Positions 9,096 to 15,337 of a DNA stretch of 37,319 nucleotides are shown here, piece by piece. The stretch lies in assembly GCA_030528445.1 (NCBI GenBank), contig JAUMYV010000014.1, forward strand, positions 1 through 37,319. The letters run 5' to 3'. Both the position numbers and the translations under genes were made by a program. Within the stretch, counting starts at the first letter, position 1. Each line of letters starts with the position of its first letter. The notes under the pieces were generated by a model, which was not told the DNA's origin, searched no databases, and saw only the letters and a program-made list of their open reading frames with translations. This DNA is from Porphyromonadaceae bacterium. Lineage in GTDB: Bacteria > Bacteroidota > Bacteroidia > Bacteroidales > Porphyromonadaceae.

Positions 9096-9541
9096 TAAGG
9101 TGTTGTGACGGTAAACTGTCCCTCTAGGAGGGTCATCTTGCACTTAACCTTGAGGAGCTCGTCCCACTTGAGCGAGCCCTCGAAGCGAGCCGTTAGGCTA
9201 GCCTTGCCCGCAATGGTCGTCCCATCGCCCGTGACGATCGAGAACTGCCCCTCCTTCTTGACCGACCCCGTTGGGGCTGTCCATTTCTTGCCCGAAGTTT
9301 CTCCCCCAAGGACATCTTTAAGATTTTCGGGGTGGAGGTTGATTAGATCGAACTCCATCTCAGTTGTCCCGGGCGTGCCTTGTAGCACCACGACGGGTGC
9401 TCCACGCTTCTGCGCCGAGAAGACGGGGATTTCGGTGGCGTCCGTGCCTCCAAATCGGATGGAATCCTCACTGATGTCTCCCATAGCCTTGCTGGCAAAA
9501 GTCAGCGAGGCCAGACCATAGATGTAAGCTGTAGTACTCAT
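9095..9541 (-). CDS. Major tail tube protein (putative)
   Basis: This is a 148-residue, beta-rich, glycine- and threonine-rich soluble protein (MSTTAYIYGLASLTFASK at the start, FTVTTP at the end) upstream of the tail chaperone pair and tape measure, where siphoviruses encode the tail tube subunit. It has no signal peptide and no membrane segment. Its start codon is preceded by the same 12-base leader (ATTAACAACAAT, 7 bases away) as the major capsid gene, which fits a highly expressed structural protein. There is no sheath gene beside it, as would be expected in a contractile-tailed Mu relative. I infer the role from position, length and composition rather than from a remembered signature. Confidence 0.6.
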   Translation of the reverse strand: MSTTAYIYGLASLTFASKAMGDISEDSIRFGGTDATEIPVFSAQKRGAPVVVLQGTPGTTEMEFDLINLHPENLKDVLGGETSGKKWTAPTGSVKKEGQFSIVTGDGTTIAGKASLTARFEGSLKWDELLKVKCKMTLLEGQFTVTTP

Positions 9542-9548
9542 AAGATTG

Positions 9549-9560
9549 ATTGTTGTTAAT
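9549..9560 (-). promoter_or_regulatory. Shared 12-nt translation leader upstream of the tail tube gene
   Basis: On the minus strand this reads ATTAACAACAAT and ends 7 bases before the start codon at 9541. The same 12 bases stand 8 bases before the capsid start at 11680. It is A-rich and unstructured and has no Shine-Dalgarno complementarity. Confidence 0.45.
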
Positions 9561-9579
9561 GGGTTGTTGTATTACTTGA

Positions 9580-10185
9580 TTATCTCCTGAAGATGATCGG
9601 CAGGAAGTGTCGGCCAATACGCCATAAAGCTATGGCGATTAAGAGGATGATGACAATCGTCCACGATAGACGCCAAGGAGGCGTCTTGATAGGCTCTGAG
9701 GTTTTAGAGACCTCCGAGCTGAGGCGAGAGATCAGCTGACCATTCAGCTTAGCGATTCTGTCTCGCTCCAATATCAGCTCCTCGATCATCATCTGCAGAC
9801 TATCACAGCGGGCGGTAAGCATGATGGTGTCTGTAGCCTTGCGCACGAGCTTGGCCGATGCGCGACCGATACGCTCCTCATAGCCCGCCCCTATGGGCAG
9901 GTCATGGAGGCTCGCTATCGGCACTACTATCTGCACCCTCTCCTCTGGGAGATTTACATGACTCTTCTTTCTTGTCACCTTGAGGCTCGTGCTGTCTAGG
10001 TGCTGCACGAGGGTCATAGTATCGTGGCGAGTAGAGAGGCTCTCCCTCTTGGCTCTGCAGCTGACGGCGGATAGGACAATGATCGCCCCAATAACGACAG
10101 ATGCGAGCCTGATTGACCATCTGCTTAAGCCGTAGGTGCTCGTTCTGCATCGTAAGCACCTGCTGTTGTAGTTGCGTAATCTCAT
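9580..10185 (-). CDS. Putative unimolecular spanin (lipoprotein with C-terminal membrane anchor)
   Basis: The frame opens at 10221, but I favour the ATG at 10185 (MRLRNYNSR), which puts the signal nearer the N-terminus and gives 201 residues. A basic segment is followed by a hydrophobic helix and a lipobox (VLSAVSC, Cys at residue 43). The middle ~130 residues are periplasmic-looking and partly coiled coil (LQMMIEELILERDRIAKLNG). A second hydrophobic helix (WTIVIILLIAIALW) precedes a basic C-terminus. A lipid-anchored N-terminus plus a C-terminal transmembrane helix is the defining layout of u-spanins such as T1 gp11, which fuse inner and outer membranes at the last step of lysis. It lies after the muramidase and holin-like genes and overlaps the latter by 284 bases. 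The alternative is a generic phage membrane lipoprotein. Confidence 0.55.
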   Translation of the reverse strand: MRLRNYNSRCLRCRTSTYGLSRWSIRLASVVIGAIIVLSAVSCRAKRESLSTRHDTMTLVQHLDSTSLKVTRKKSHVNLPEERVQIVVPIASLHDLPIGAGYEERIGRASAKLVRKATDTIMLTARCDSLQMMIEELILERDRIAKLNGQLISRLSSEVSKTSEPIKTPPWRLSWTIVIILLIAIALWRIGRHFLPIIFRR

Positions 10186-10357
10186 CTGTTTGTCCCGATA
10201 GAGTGTCCTTGACGGACTCATATAGTTGTTTATAGATGTTGCTTACTTCTGACTCGTCGCGCGCTTTGCGCAACTTGGCACTGACGAGCCAATAGAGGAG
10301 GGCTCCTAGCCCCCCAGAGGGCAGTACCGTCATCAGGAGGTCTAGTAGTCGCTCCAT
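9902..10357 (-). CDS. Small membrane protein, holin-like, with coiled coil
   Basis: This 151-residue product has one N-terminal transmembrane helix (about residues 5-27, MTVLPSGGLGALLYWLVSA), then a basic stop-transfer and a coiled coil (ITQLQQQVLTMQNEHLRLKQ). The last ~65 residues are low-complexity, Pro/Glu/Ser-rich, and lie over the start of the spanin-like gene in another frame, so the tail is probably constrained by that overlap. It sits between the peptidoglycan hydrolase and the spanin-like gene, which suggests a holin or lysis-accessory role. A single-helix protein with a long cytoplasmic coiled coil is not a standard holin, so it might instead be an inner-membrane lysis partner. The function is inferred from context only. 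Confidence 0.5.
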   Translation of the reverse strand: MERLLDLLMTVLPSGGLGALLYWLVSAKLRKARDESEVSNIYKQLYESVKDTLSGQTDEITQLQQQVLTMQNEHLRLKQMVNQARICRYWGDHCPIRRQLQSQEGEPLYSPRYYDPRAAPRQHEPQGDKKEESCKSPRGEGADSSADSEPP

Positions 10358-10376
10358 AAGTTATCTGTTTAGAAGG

Positions 10377-10772
10377 TTAAGCTAAGTCATATCCAGCTGC
10401 TACGTCTTTGAGATTAGCGACCTTGCCGTTCTCGACATAGCTCATCGCTGCCATTAGGCGTACCGCCGTATCTCTGTCCTGCAGATTGACGGGCGTGTCT
10501 GCCTCTAGGGATGCTCTCCTGCAGACGCTAGAGATGTAGGCTTCCGTATTGTTCTCATTGGGTGGTGCCCAACGTCCGATCATCTGCCTGACCGTGCGTA
10601 GCCCATGCTTGCTCTGGTAGGAGCGCAGGGTGATCAAGGCCGCTCTATAGCCCCACTCTGGAGCGACGAACTTACAGAAGGCCTTGTCTGGCTGATCTTC
10701 CGCCAAGCCCCGCCATGGCGACTTACCATGGCGGATATTGAGCGGGTTGTTGTTGCGTAGTCCTCGTGACAT
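10377..10772 (-). CDS. Peptidoglycan hydrolase / structural muramidase-like protein
   Basis: The start at 10772 (MSRGLRNNNPLNIRHG) overlaps the capsid stop as TAATG; the 51 codons of open frame upstream are shadow of the capsid gene. The 131-residue product begins with the GLRNNNPLNI motif found in many Bacteroidota phage proteins annotated as structural protein P5 or muramidase. The rest (WGYRAALITLRSYQSKHGL, IGRWAPPNENNTEAYI) fits a lysozyme-like fold that recognises glycan chains. It has no signal peptide, so it would need a holin or the virion to reach the cell wall. It opens the three-gene lysis group placed, unusually, between capsid and tail genes. It could act in lysis, in virion entry, or in both. 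Confidence 0.75.
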   Translation of the reverse strand: MSRGLRNNNPLNIRHGKSPWRGLAEDQPDKAFCKFVAPEWGYRAALITLRSYQSKHGLRTVRQMIGRWAPPNENNTEAYISSVCRRASLEADTPVNLQDRDTAVRLMAAMSYVENGKVANLKDVAAGYDLA

Positions 10773-11680
10773 TATGCTGATGCAGCTTGTACGATTACCA
10801 CGACACCTTTGCCATCGGAGCGCATGATACGTCCTCCAGCCCTCACGAGGAATGAATACACATCCCCATAATAGGTGGCATCCCCTTCGTTTTCGTAGGC
10901 CTTCACCTCTCCGAGGGCGCGACACACGCAGGTCTCATGCCATGCGATGGCAGCAGCGTTATCTGTGCCTGTACCACCCACTCCATTGAGTTTAGGCTGT
11001 TTGTTGTTGCCGTAGACACCTGCCTCCGAGCGCATGATGATATTGAAGCTATAGAGCCTACCAATCACGCCACGAGCCACATCGGCCAAAGCGTGGAATG
11101 CTTGAGCCTCTTGGGCTGTCATATCATTAAGGAGCTGCTCATACATCACGGCATCGACGAGTAAGTAACGCCCCTCTTGGGGGAGGTTCTGACGGTTAAA
11201 CATCGTGAATGCCTTGAGGACATCTGCCTTGGTCAGTGCCTTGCGATTGCCTGTTGCCCCAGAGGTGTGTGACACCACGGCTTTACCAGTGGTCTCGACT
11301 AGAGCCTTACCGTCGGTAGGGCTCCATGCGAGGATAAACGCCTTAGCCACCTCTTCCATCAAGGCTTGCTTATCCTGACGCAGTGCAGACTCTCGCTTGT
11401 CATAGGAGAGCTCCACTGTTTCGGCATGGGGGATCAGGATTGGGTCCGTTGTGTACTCATCTAGGTTGTAAGTCACGTCCGAGTCCGTACGCTTGGACAC
11501 TGATGCTGGCAGACTAGAGCGGTTTTTGCTCACTCCACTAGGAGCTCCAGCATTGGGGATGTGTACGACCTTACCTTGAGTTACGTACTCATCGGCGTTA
11601 AACGCCTTGCTCATAAATGAGTTGTCGGCAAACAGATGTTCTGCGATGCTGTTTTGCCAAATCTCTACAGTAATTGCCAT
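10772..11680 (-). CDS. Major capsid protein
   Basis: This 302-residue soluble protein lies immediately downstream of the prohead protease/scaffold gene, the usual order for HK97-fold capsids. It begins MAITVEIWQNSIAEHLFADN and contains segments typical of Bacteroidota Mu-like capsids: YVTQGKVVHIPNAG near the N-terminal arm, YTTDPILIPHAETVELSYDKRESAL, and a late domain ending in GDVYSFLVRAGGRIMRSDGKGVVVI. No membrane segment or signal is present. An A-rich leader (ATTAACAACAAT) shared with the tail tube gene precedes the start. The next gene begins within its stop codon. The capsid role is supported by context, size and sequence feel; I cannot align it here. Confidence 0.8.
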   Translation of the reverse strand: MAITVEIWQNSIAEHLFADNSFMSKAFNADEYVTQGKVVHIPNAGAPSGVSKNRSSLPASVSKRTDSDVTYNLDEYTTDPILIPHAETVELSYDKRESALRQDKQALMEEVAKAFILAWSPTDGKALVETTGKAVVSHTSGATGNRKALTKADVLKAFTMFNRQNLPQEGRYLLVDAVMYEQLLNDMTAQEAQAFHALADVARGVIGRLYSFNIIMRSEAGVYGNNKQPKLNGVGGTGTDNAAAIAWHETCVCRALGEVKAYENEGDATYYGDVYSFLVRAGGRIMRSDGKGVVVIVQAASA

Positions 11681-11688
11681 AAGTGCTA

Positions 11689-11700
11689 ATTGTTGTTAAT
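11689..11700 (-). promoter_or_regulatory. Shared 12-nt translation leader upstream of the capsid gene
   Basis: The minus strand reads ATTAACAACAAT, 8 bases before the capsid ATG. It is identical to the element before the tail tube gene and may be a ribosome-recruiting sequence for abundantly made structural proteins in a host that does not use Shine-Dalgarno pairing. Confidence 0.45.
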
Positions 11701-11713
11701 GTTGTGTTGTTGG

Positions 11714-12196
11714 TTACTTTTTGAGTTCAACGCCGAATCGCTCTTTGAACTTGGCGGCATAGACCTCTGGTGACTGGTCTCTTAGGATGACGAGCTTGCC
11801 AGCCTTATCAAGTTCGTCCCAGCTCTTACTTTCTAGGTCGGCAAGGTTGACACCTCCGCCCGAGCGGCCAGAATCGATCTGTGCCGATACACTCACACGC
11901 TTTGGGATAGCCCCTAATGCCGCTTTAGCTGAGTCGTGATCTGCATCAAAGAGCTTGATGTAAGATTCCTTACTAGAGGCATTGATACGACCATCTGCTA
12001 CAGCCGCATCAATCAAGGCAACGGCTTCGGCCTTGAGCTGCTCTTTGCGGTCTTGATTATGCTTGTCAATAGCATCTGATAGGGTCTTGTTGGCCTCTTG
12101 AAGACGGTCACGCTCGGCGATGAGTTCAGAGACAGCACGCTCTTGATCTGCTGCCGAGGCATTGTCCGACAGCTTGAGTAGTTGATTGATTGCCAT
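11714..12196 (-). CDS. Possible nested scaffold protein (internal in-frame start)
   Basis: An in-frame ATG at 12196 lies exactly where the protease domain ends and the coiled-coil scaffold begins. Its surroundings (ACAATACTTATGGCAATC on the minus strand) closely resemble those of the capsid start (ACTTATGGCAATTA), with an ACAAT element just upstream in both. The product would be 160 residues, pure scaffold, paralleling Mu gpZ. This is an inference; no expression evidence exists in the sequence beyond the similar start context. Confidence 0.35.
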   Translation of the reverse strand: MAINQLLKLSDNASAADQERAVSELIAERDRLQEANKTLSDAIDKHNQDRKEQLKAEAVALIDAAVADGRINASSKESYIKLFDADHDSAKAALGAIPKRVSVSAQIDSGRSGGGVNLADLESKSWDELDKAGKLVILRDQSPEVYAAKFKERFGVELKK

Positions 12197-12694
12197 AAGT
12201 ATTGTATTATTTGAGGGTTTGACATCCATAAGTTTTACCAGAGTAGCATGATCACTTAGGTCGATAGATTCCCCACTATCCCTATCATAGAGAGCGAGGG
12301 CGTTGTGGTTCGCACCAATCGTCACGATGGAAGCCTCACGCACAGTCCACCTAAGCACAGTGACACCTGTCTGTCCATCAAGTTTGAGTAGTGGGTCGTC
12401 TGATACCACCTCTGGTGCCCAAGCTCCGATGCTGGCCATCCTGAGGAATCCAGCCTCCACCTTAGAGGCTACGGCTCGACCATTAGCATCTTCCAAATCA
12501 AACACCGCATCAGCGAGGATTTGAGTCCCCTCCACGCGGATATTGTCCCATCTGCCGATAGGGAGCGTCCAGTCATTATGATTGAGGAGCATCACGGGGT
12601 TCTTACGAAACTCATCTAGATTAGCCCCCGAGGTCAGCATCCTAAACCCATAGGTATTGACGCTTTCGTCGTGCAGTATAAATGTCTTTGCCAT
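11714..12694 (-). CDS. Prohead protease fused to scaffold domain
   Basis: The 326-residue product is the first gene of the leftward late operon. Residues 1-160 resemble HK97-type prohead proteases (U35-like): MLLNHNDWTLPIGRW around His39, ASIGAW near Ser88, and TVREASIVTIGANHNA at about 117-132. Residues 167-326 are helical and charged, with a coiled coil (AVSELIAERDRLQEANKTL) and a C-terminal WDELDKAGKLVILRDQSPEVY helix, as expected for a scaffold that is cleaved after head assembly. An internal ATG at 12196, starting MAINQLLKLSDN, could yield the scaffold alone, as gpZ is nested in gpI of phage Mu. It acts with the capsid, portal and MuF proteins. The start at 12694 lies about 17 bases from the predicted late transcription start. 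Confidence 0.8.
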   Translation of the reverse strand: MAKTFILHDESVNTYGFRMLTSGANLDEFRKNPVMLLNHNDWTLPIGRWDNIRVEGTQILADAVFDLEDANGRAVASKVEAGFLRMASIGAWAPEVVSDDPLLKLDGQTGVTVLRWTVREASIVTIGANHNALALYDRDSGESIDLSDHATLVKLMDVKPSNNTILMAINQLLKLSDNASAADQERAVSELIAERDRLQEANKTLSDAIDKHNQDRKEQLKAEAVALIDAAVADGRINASSKESYIKLFDADHDSAKAALGAIPKRVSVSAQIDSGRSGGGVNLADLESKSWDELDKAGKLVILRDQSPEVYAAKFKERFGVELKK

Positions 12695-12717
12695 TGCGTT
12701 TGCGATTGATTACACGG

Positions 12718-12750
12718 CAAAGATGAGGGGAGATTTAATATGCTAGCAAA
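12718..12750 (-). promoter_or_regulatory. Leftward late promoter
   Basis: On the minus strand TTTG (12747-12750) is followed after 21 bp by CATCTTTG (12718-12725), close to the Bacteroidota -33/-7 consensus. Transcription would start about 17 bases before the protease ATG at 12694. It is the mirror image of the rightward promoter at 12818-12850. Confidence 0.7.
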
Positions 12751-12821
12751 TTGATTTGTAATGGACTACGTCCTCTAGGTAAAGAGTACCTAAATCTCTG
12801 TAACCATTACGAGGCAATTTG
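12747..12821. promoter_or_regulatory. Dyad-symmetric regulator site between the two late promoters
   Basis: Three nested inverted repeats share one centre at 12784: CAAATTG (12747-12753) with CAATTTG (12815-12821), GTAATGG (12758-12764) with CCATTAC (12804-12810), and TAGGTA (12776-12781) with TACCTA (12787-12792). The outer repeat includes both -33 boxes. The likely reading is a binding site for the phage late activator or another late regulator. Confidence 0.65.
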
Positions 12822-12850
12822 ATACACACGCACAGGCAGAGATACCTTTG
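12818..12850 (+). promoter_or_regulatory. Rightward late promoter
   Basis: TTTG (12818-12821), a 21-bp gap, then TACCTTTG (12843-12850), a perfect TAnnTTTG -7 box. Transcription would begin near 12857, shortly before the small terminase ATG at 12875. Confidence 0.75.
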
Positions 12851-12874
12851 GGGATAGATTAAGGAGCATACAAT

Positions 12875-13327
12875 ATGGCAGAAGACAAGACTACCCGAGC
12901 AAGAAAAAAGGAATGGGCTAAGAGCCTATACACCCGAGATAATATGACGCTCATAGAGATCGCCGAGCAGGTCGGTGTAGATCGTCGTACGGTGGCTAGA
13001 TGGGTCAAAGAGGAGGGCTGGGATAACCTACGCACAGGTCTCTTGATGACCAAAGAGGCGCAGATACGCAATCTCTACGAGGGCATCAATCAGCTCAATG
13101 AGCAAAGGATTGCTCGCCCCATAGGACAGCAAGGCTGGACGCCTGCTGAGAGCTCCTCCATCGCCCAGATCTCCAAGACCCTTGAGCGGTTAGAGACCAG
13201 CTCAGGCATTGCCGAGATCATCTCTGTATTCACGGGGCTTGTGACATGGCTTCGAGACCGAGACCTTACCAAGGCCAAGGAGATTACCCTAATCCTAGAT
13301 GAATACATCAAACACAAAAGCATCTGA
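12875..13327 (+). CDS. Terminase small subunit
   Basis: This 150-residue protein starts the rightward late operon, directly before the large terminase, which it overlaps by one base (TGATG). Residues ~25-60 form a helix-turn-helix (NMTLIEIAEQVGVDRRTVARWVKEEGW) like those of Mu-type small terminases, which recognise the packaging start on phage DNA. The remainder is helical and probably mediates oligomerisation and contact with the large subunit. It has no signal or membrane segment. The ATG at 12875 fits the predicted transcription start near 12857. The start of the preceding phage operon lies on the other strand 180 bases away. Confidence 0.85.
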   Translation: MAEDKTTRARKKEWAKSLYTRDNMTLIEIAEQVGVDRRTVARWVKEEGWDNLRTGLLMTKEAQIRNLYEGINQLNEQRIARPIGQQGWTPAESSSIAQISKTLERLETSSGIAEIISVFTGLVTWLRDRDLTKAKEITLILDEYIKHKSI

Positions 13328-14904
13328 TGGCACAGAAGGTCAAGATTACAGCACAGGACAAACGTGCCCAGCGGGAATGGGAGGAGCTGGTAGCCTCGAT
13401 CAAAAAGAGCTCCAGTATCAACCCTCTAGACTCCGCAGAGGTCATCCGAGCTAGGCGTGAACGACTAGAGCGAGACCACGAGGCTTGGTTTAAGTACTAC
13501 TTTGAGATGTACTGCACCTCGGACTTCGCCCCCTTTCATCGGTCGGCAACCAAGCGGTTCTTCTCGAGCCGTCGGCTCTATGACGTGCGTGCCTGGAGTC
13601 GTGAGCTATCTAAGACAGGTATCACGATGATGCAAGTGGTCAAGGCTGCTCTCACTGGAGTGGTACGTAATGTGATGTACATCTCAAGCAGCTACGATAA
13701 TGCCGAGCGATTACTGCGCCCTGTAAGAGCAAGTCTAGAGGCCAATCAGCGAATCATTCAAGACTACGGAGAGCAAAAAACCCTCGGGCAGTGGGAGGAC
13801 GGAGAGTTTATCGCTCGGTGCGGGTGTGCCTTCCGAGCTCTCGGCGCAGGGCAGTCGCCTCGCGGTAGCCGCCACGAGAACCTCCGTCTAGACTGCATCG
13901 TCTATGATGATATGGATACCGACGAGGAATGCAAGTCGCCCAACCGACTCAAGCGATTTGCCGAGAAGTGGAAGTGGTGCGAGGAGGCGGCTCTGCCTGC
14001 GATGAGCGTATCAGGTGACTATCGCATCATATTCAATGGTAACATTATCGATCGAGATGGAACTATCGCCAAGGCTATCGCTAAGGCCAAAACCCTCAAG
14101 GCCGAGGTAGGACACTATGAGATCGTCAATATACGAGACGCCTCTGGGAGGTCTACTTGGCCAGCTAAAAACAGCGAGCAAGACATCGACGACTTCCTCG
14201 CCCTGATGAGCTATGCTGGAGCCCAGAGGGAGTTCTTTAATAACCCGATCACCGAAGGAGACATCTTTGGCGATATGCTCTGGGGACAATGCCCTCTCCT
14301 CGACGAGCTGGATGCTGCGATTGTGTACGCAGACCCAGCCCCCTCAAATAGCAAGAGTACAGCAGCATCGCTAAAGGCAATAGCTTTTCTTGGCATTCGC
14401 TCGGGGGTACTGTATATCTATCGTATGCGACTAGATCACGCCCTAAACAGCACGTTTATAGGCCGATTCTTCGACTTTAGAGACTGGGCGCAGTCGCGCT
14501 CCAAGACACTCGTCTTGAGGTATTACATCGAGTGCAACGGACTCCAAAAGCCCTTCCACGATCAGGTCTTCGTCCCTCTCCTCTCAGAGATCGGTGCTAC
14601 ACGAGGCTACATCTCTGTGCGTGAAGACGGACGAGACAAGCGTAATAAATACGACCGTATCGAGGGACATCTACAACCCCTATACGAGCAGGGTAAGCTC
14701 ATCTTCAATATCGAGGAGCGAGATTGCCCACATATGCAACGCCTTGCCGAGCAGTTCAAACTCATAACCAGAGAGATGTCGGCTCCTGCCGACGGACCAG
14801 ACTGCGTAGAGGGTGGCTGGTGGATACTCAACGGACTAGCCAAGACTCCTACAGCAGGGAGCATCAGTATAGGCTCCAGACAACGAACCGCTAAAAGATA
14901 TTAA
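13327..14904 (+). CDS. Terminase large subunit
   Basis: The 525-residue product is the DNA-packaging motor ATPase and nuclease. The ATPase half shows a Walker-A-like region around residues 90-102 (SRELSKTGITMM) without a classical GKT loop, as is common in Mu gp28-type terminases, and a Walker B region near 186-197 (LDCIVYDDMD). The nuclease half begins near residue 330 (AAIVYADPAPSN), where the aspartate suits an RNase-H-like metal site. The length is normal for the family. It follows the small subunit with a one-base overlap and precedes the DUF1320 head protein. As in Mu, the motor would dock on the portal encoded two genes downstream. The atypical Walker A is the only oddity. Confidence 0.9.
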   Translation: MAQKVKITAQDKRAQREWEELVASIKKSSSINPLDSAEVIRARRERLERDHEAWFKYYFEMYCTSDFAPFHRSATKRFFSSRRLYDVRAWSRELSKTGITMMQVVKAALTGVVRNVMYISSSYDNAERLLRPVRASLEANQRIIQDYGEQKTLGQWEDGEFIARCGCAFRALGAGQSPRGSRHENLRLDCIVYDDMDTDEECKSPNRLKRFAEKWKWCEEAALPAMSVSGDYRIIFNGNIIDRDGTIAKAIAKAKTLKAEVGHYEIVNIRDASGRSTWPAKNSEQDIDDFLALMSYAGAQREFFNNPITEGDIFGDMLWGQCPLLDELDAAIVYADPAPSNSKSTAASLKAIAFLGIRSGVLYIYRMRLDHALNSTFIGRFFDFRDWAQSRSKTLVLRYYIECNGLQKPFHDQVFVPLLSEIGATRGYISVREDGRDKRNKYDRIEGHLQPLYEQGKLIFNIEERDCPHMQRLAEQFKLITREMSAPADGPDCVEGGWWILNGLAKTPTAGSISIGSRQRTAKRY

Positions 14905-14906
14905 CT

Positions 14907-15332
14907 ATGGCATACTTATCTCTTTGCGACCTAGAGACGCATCTAAGACAGGAGAATATCCTACATATCGCCCGACAAGACGAGACTCTCGCTCTAGTGG
15001 CCATTGACACCGCTATCTCAGAGGCACGAGGCTACCTCGCCGCATACGACCGAGATCGCATATTCAGTACTGCTGGGGATGCACGTAATGCCCTGCTACT
15101 CTCCTTAGTTAAAGACATTGCCGTTTGGCACTTTATCAAGGTCTGTAATGGTGGTGTTGATATGGAATACCGCAAATCTCTATACGAGCGAGCCATCGAA
15201 TGGCTGGAGCAGGTGCAGCGTGGTCGTATCGATCCAGACCTGCCTAGGCAAGATCAGAATAACGACGGTGCACCAGATACCACCGAGATCTATATTCACG
15301 GTTCTAACCCTAAGCGTAAGCAACACTTTTAA
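14907..15332 (+). CDS. DUF1320 family head protein (Mu gp36-like)
   Basis: The 141-residue, mostly helical product follows the large terminase by two bases. It begins MAYLSLCDLETHL and includes the ISEARGYLAAYDRD helix and the KDIAVWHFIKVCNGG motif characteristic of DUF1320, a family that includes Mu gp36 and is thought to be a head-completion or adaptor protein. The C-terminal ~25 residues are polar and disordered-looking (QDQNNDGAPDTTEIY). There is no signal peptide. In Mu this gene is found beyond the portal and capsid genes; here it lies between terminase and portal, a rearranged order seen in Bacteroidota relatives. Confidence 0.75.
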   Translation: MAYLSLCDLETHLRQENILHIARQDETLALVAIDTAISEARGYLAAYDRDRIFSTAGDARNALLLSLVKDIAVWHFIKVCNGGVDMEYRKSLYERAIEWLEQVQRGRIDPDLPRQDQNNDGAPDTTEIYIHGSNPKRKQHF

Positions 15333-15337
15333 CCCCC

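Noticed and set aside
10772-10925. N-terminal extension of the muramidase-like protein to 10925
   Set aside because: It lies inside the capsid gene and is Arg/Cys/Trp-rich shadow; the ATG at 10772 begins the recognised motif and overlaps the capsid stop neatly.
13090-13323. Antisense frames within the terminase and portal genes
   Set aside because: They have Ser/Arg-rich shadow composition and no promoter or start support.
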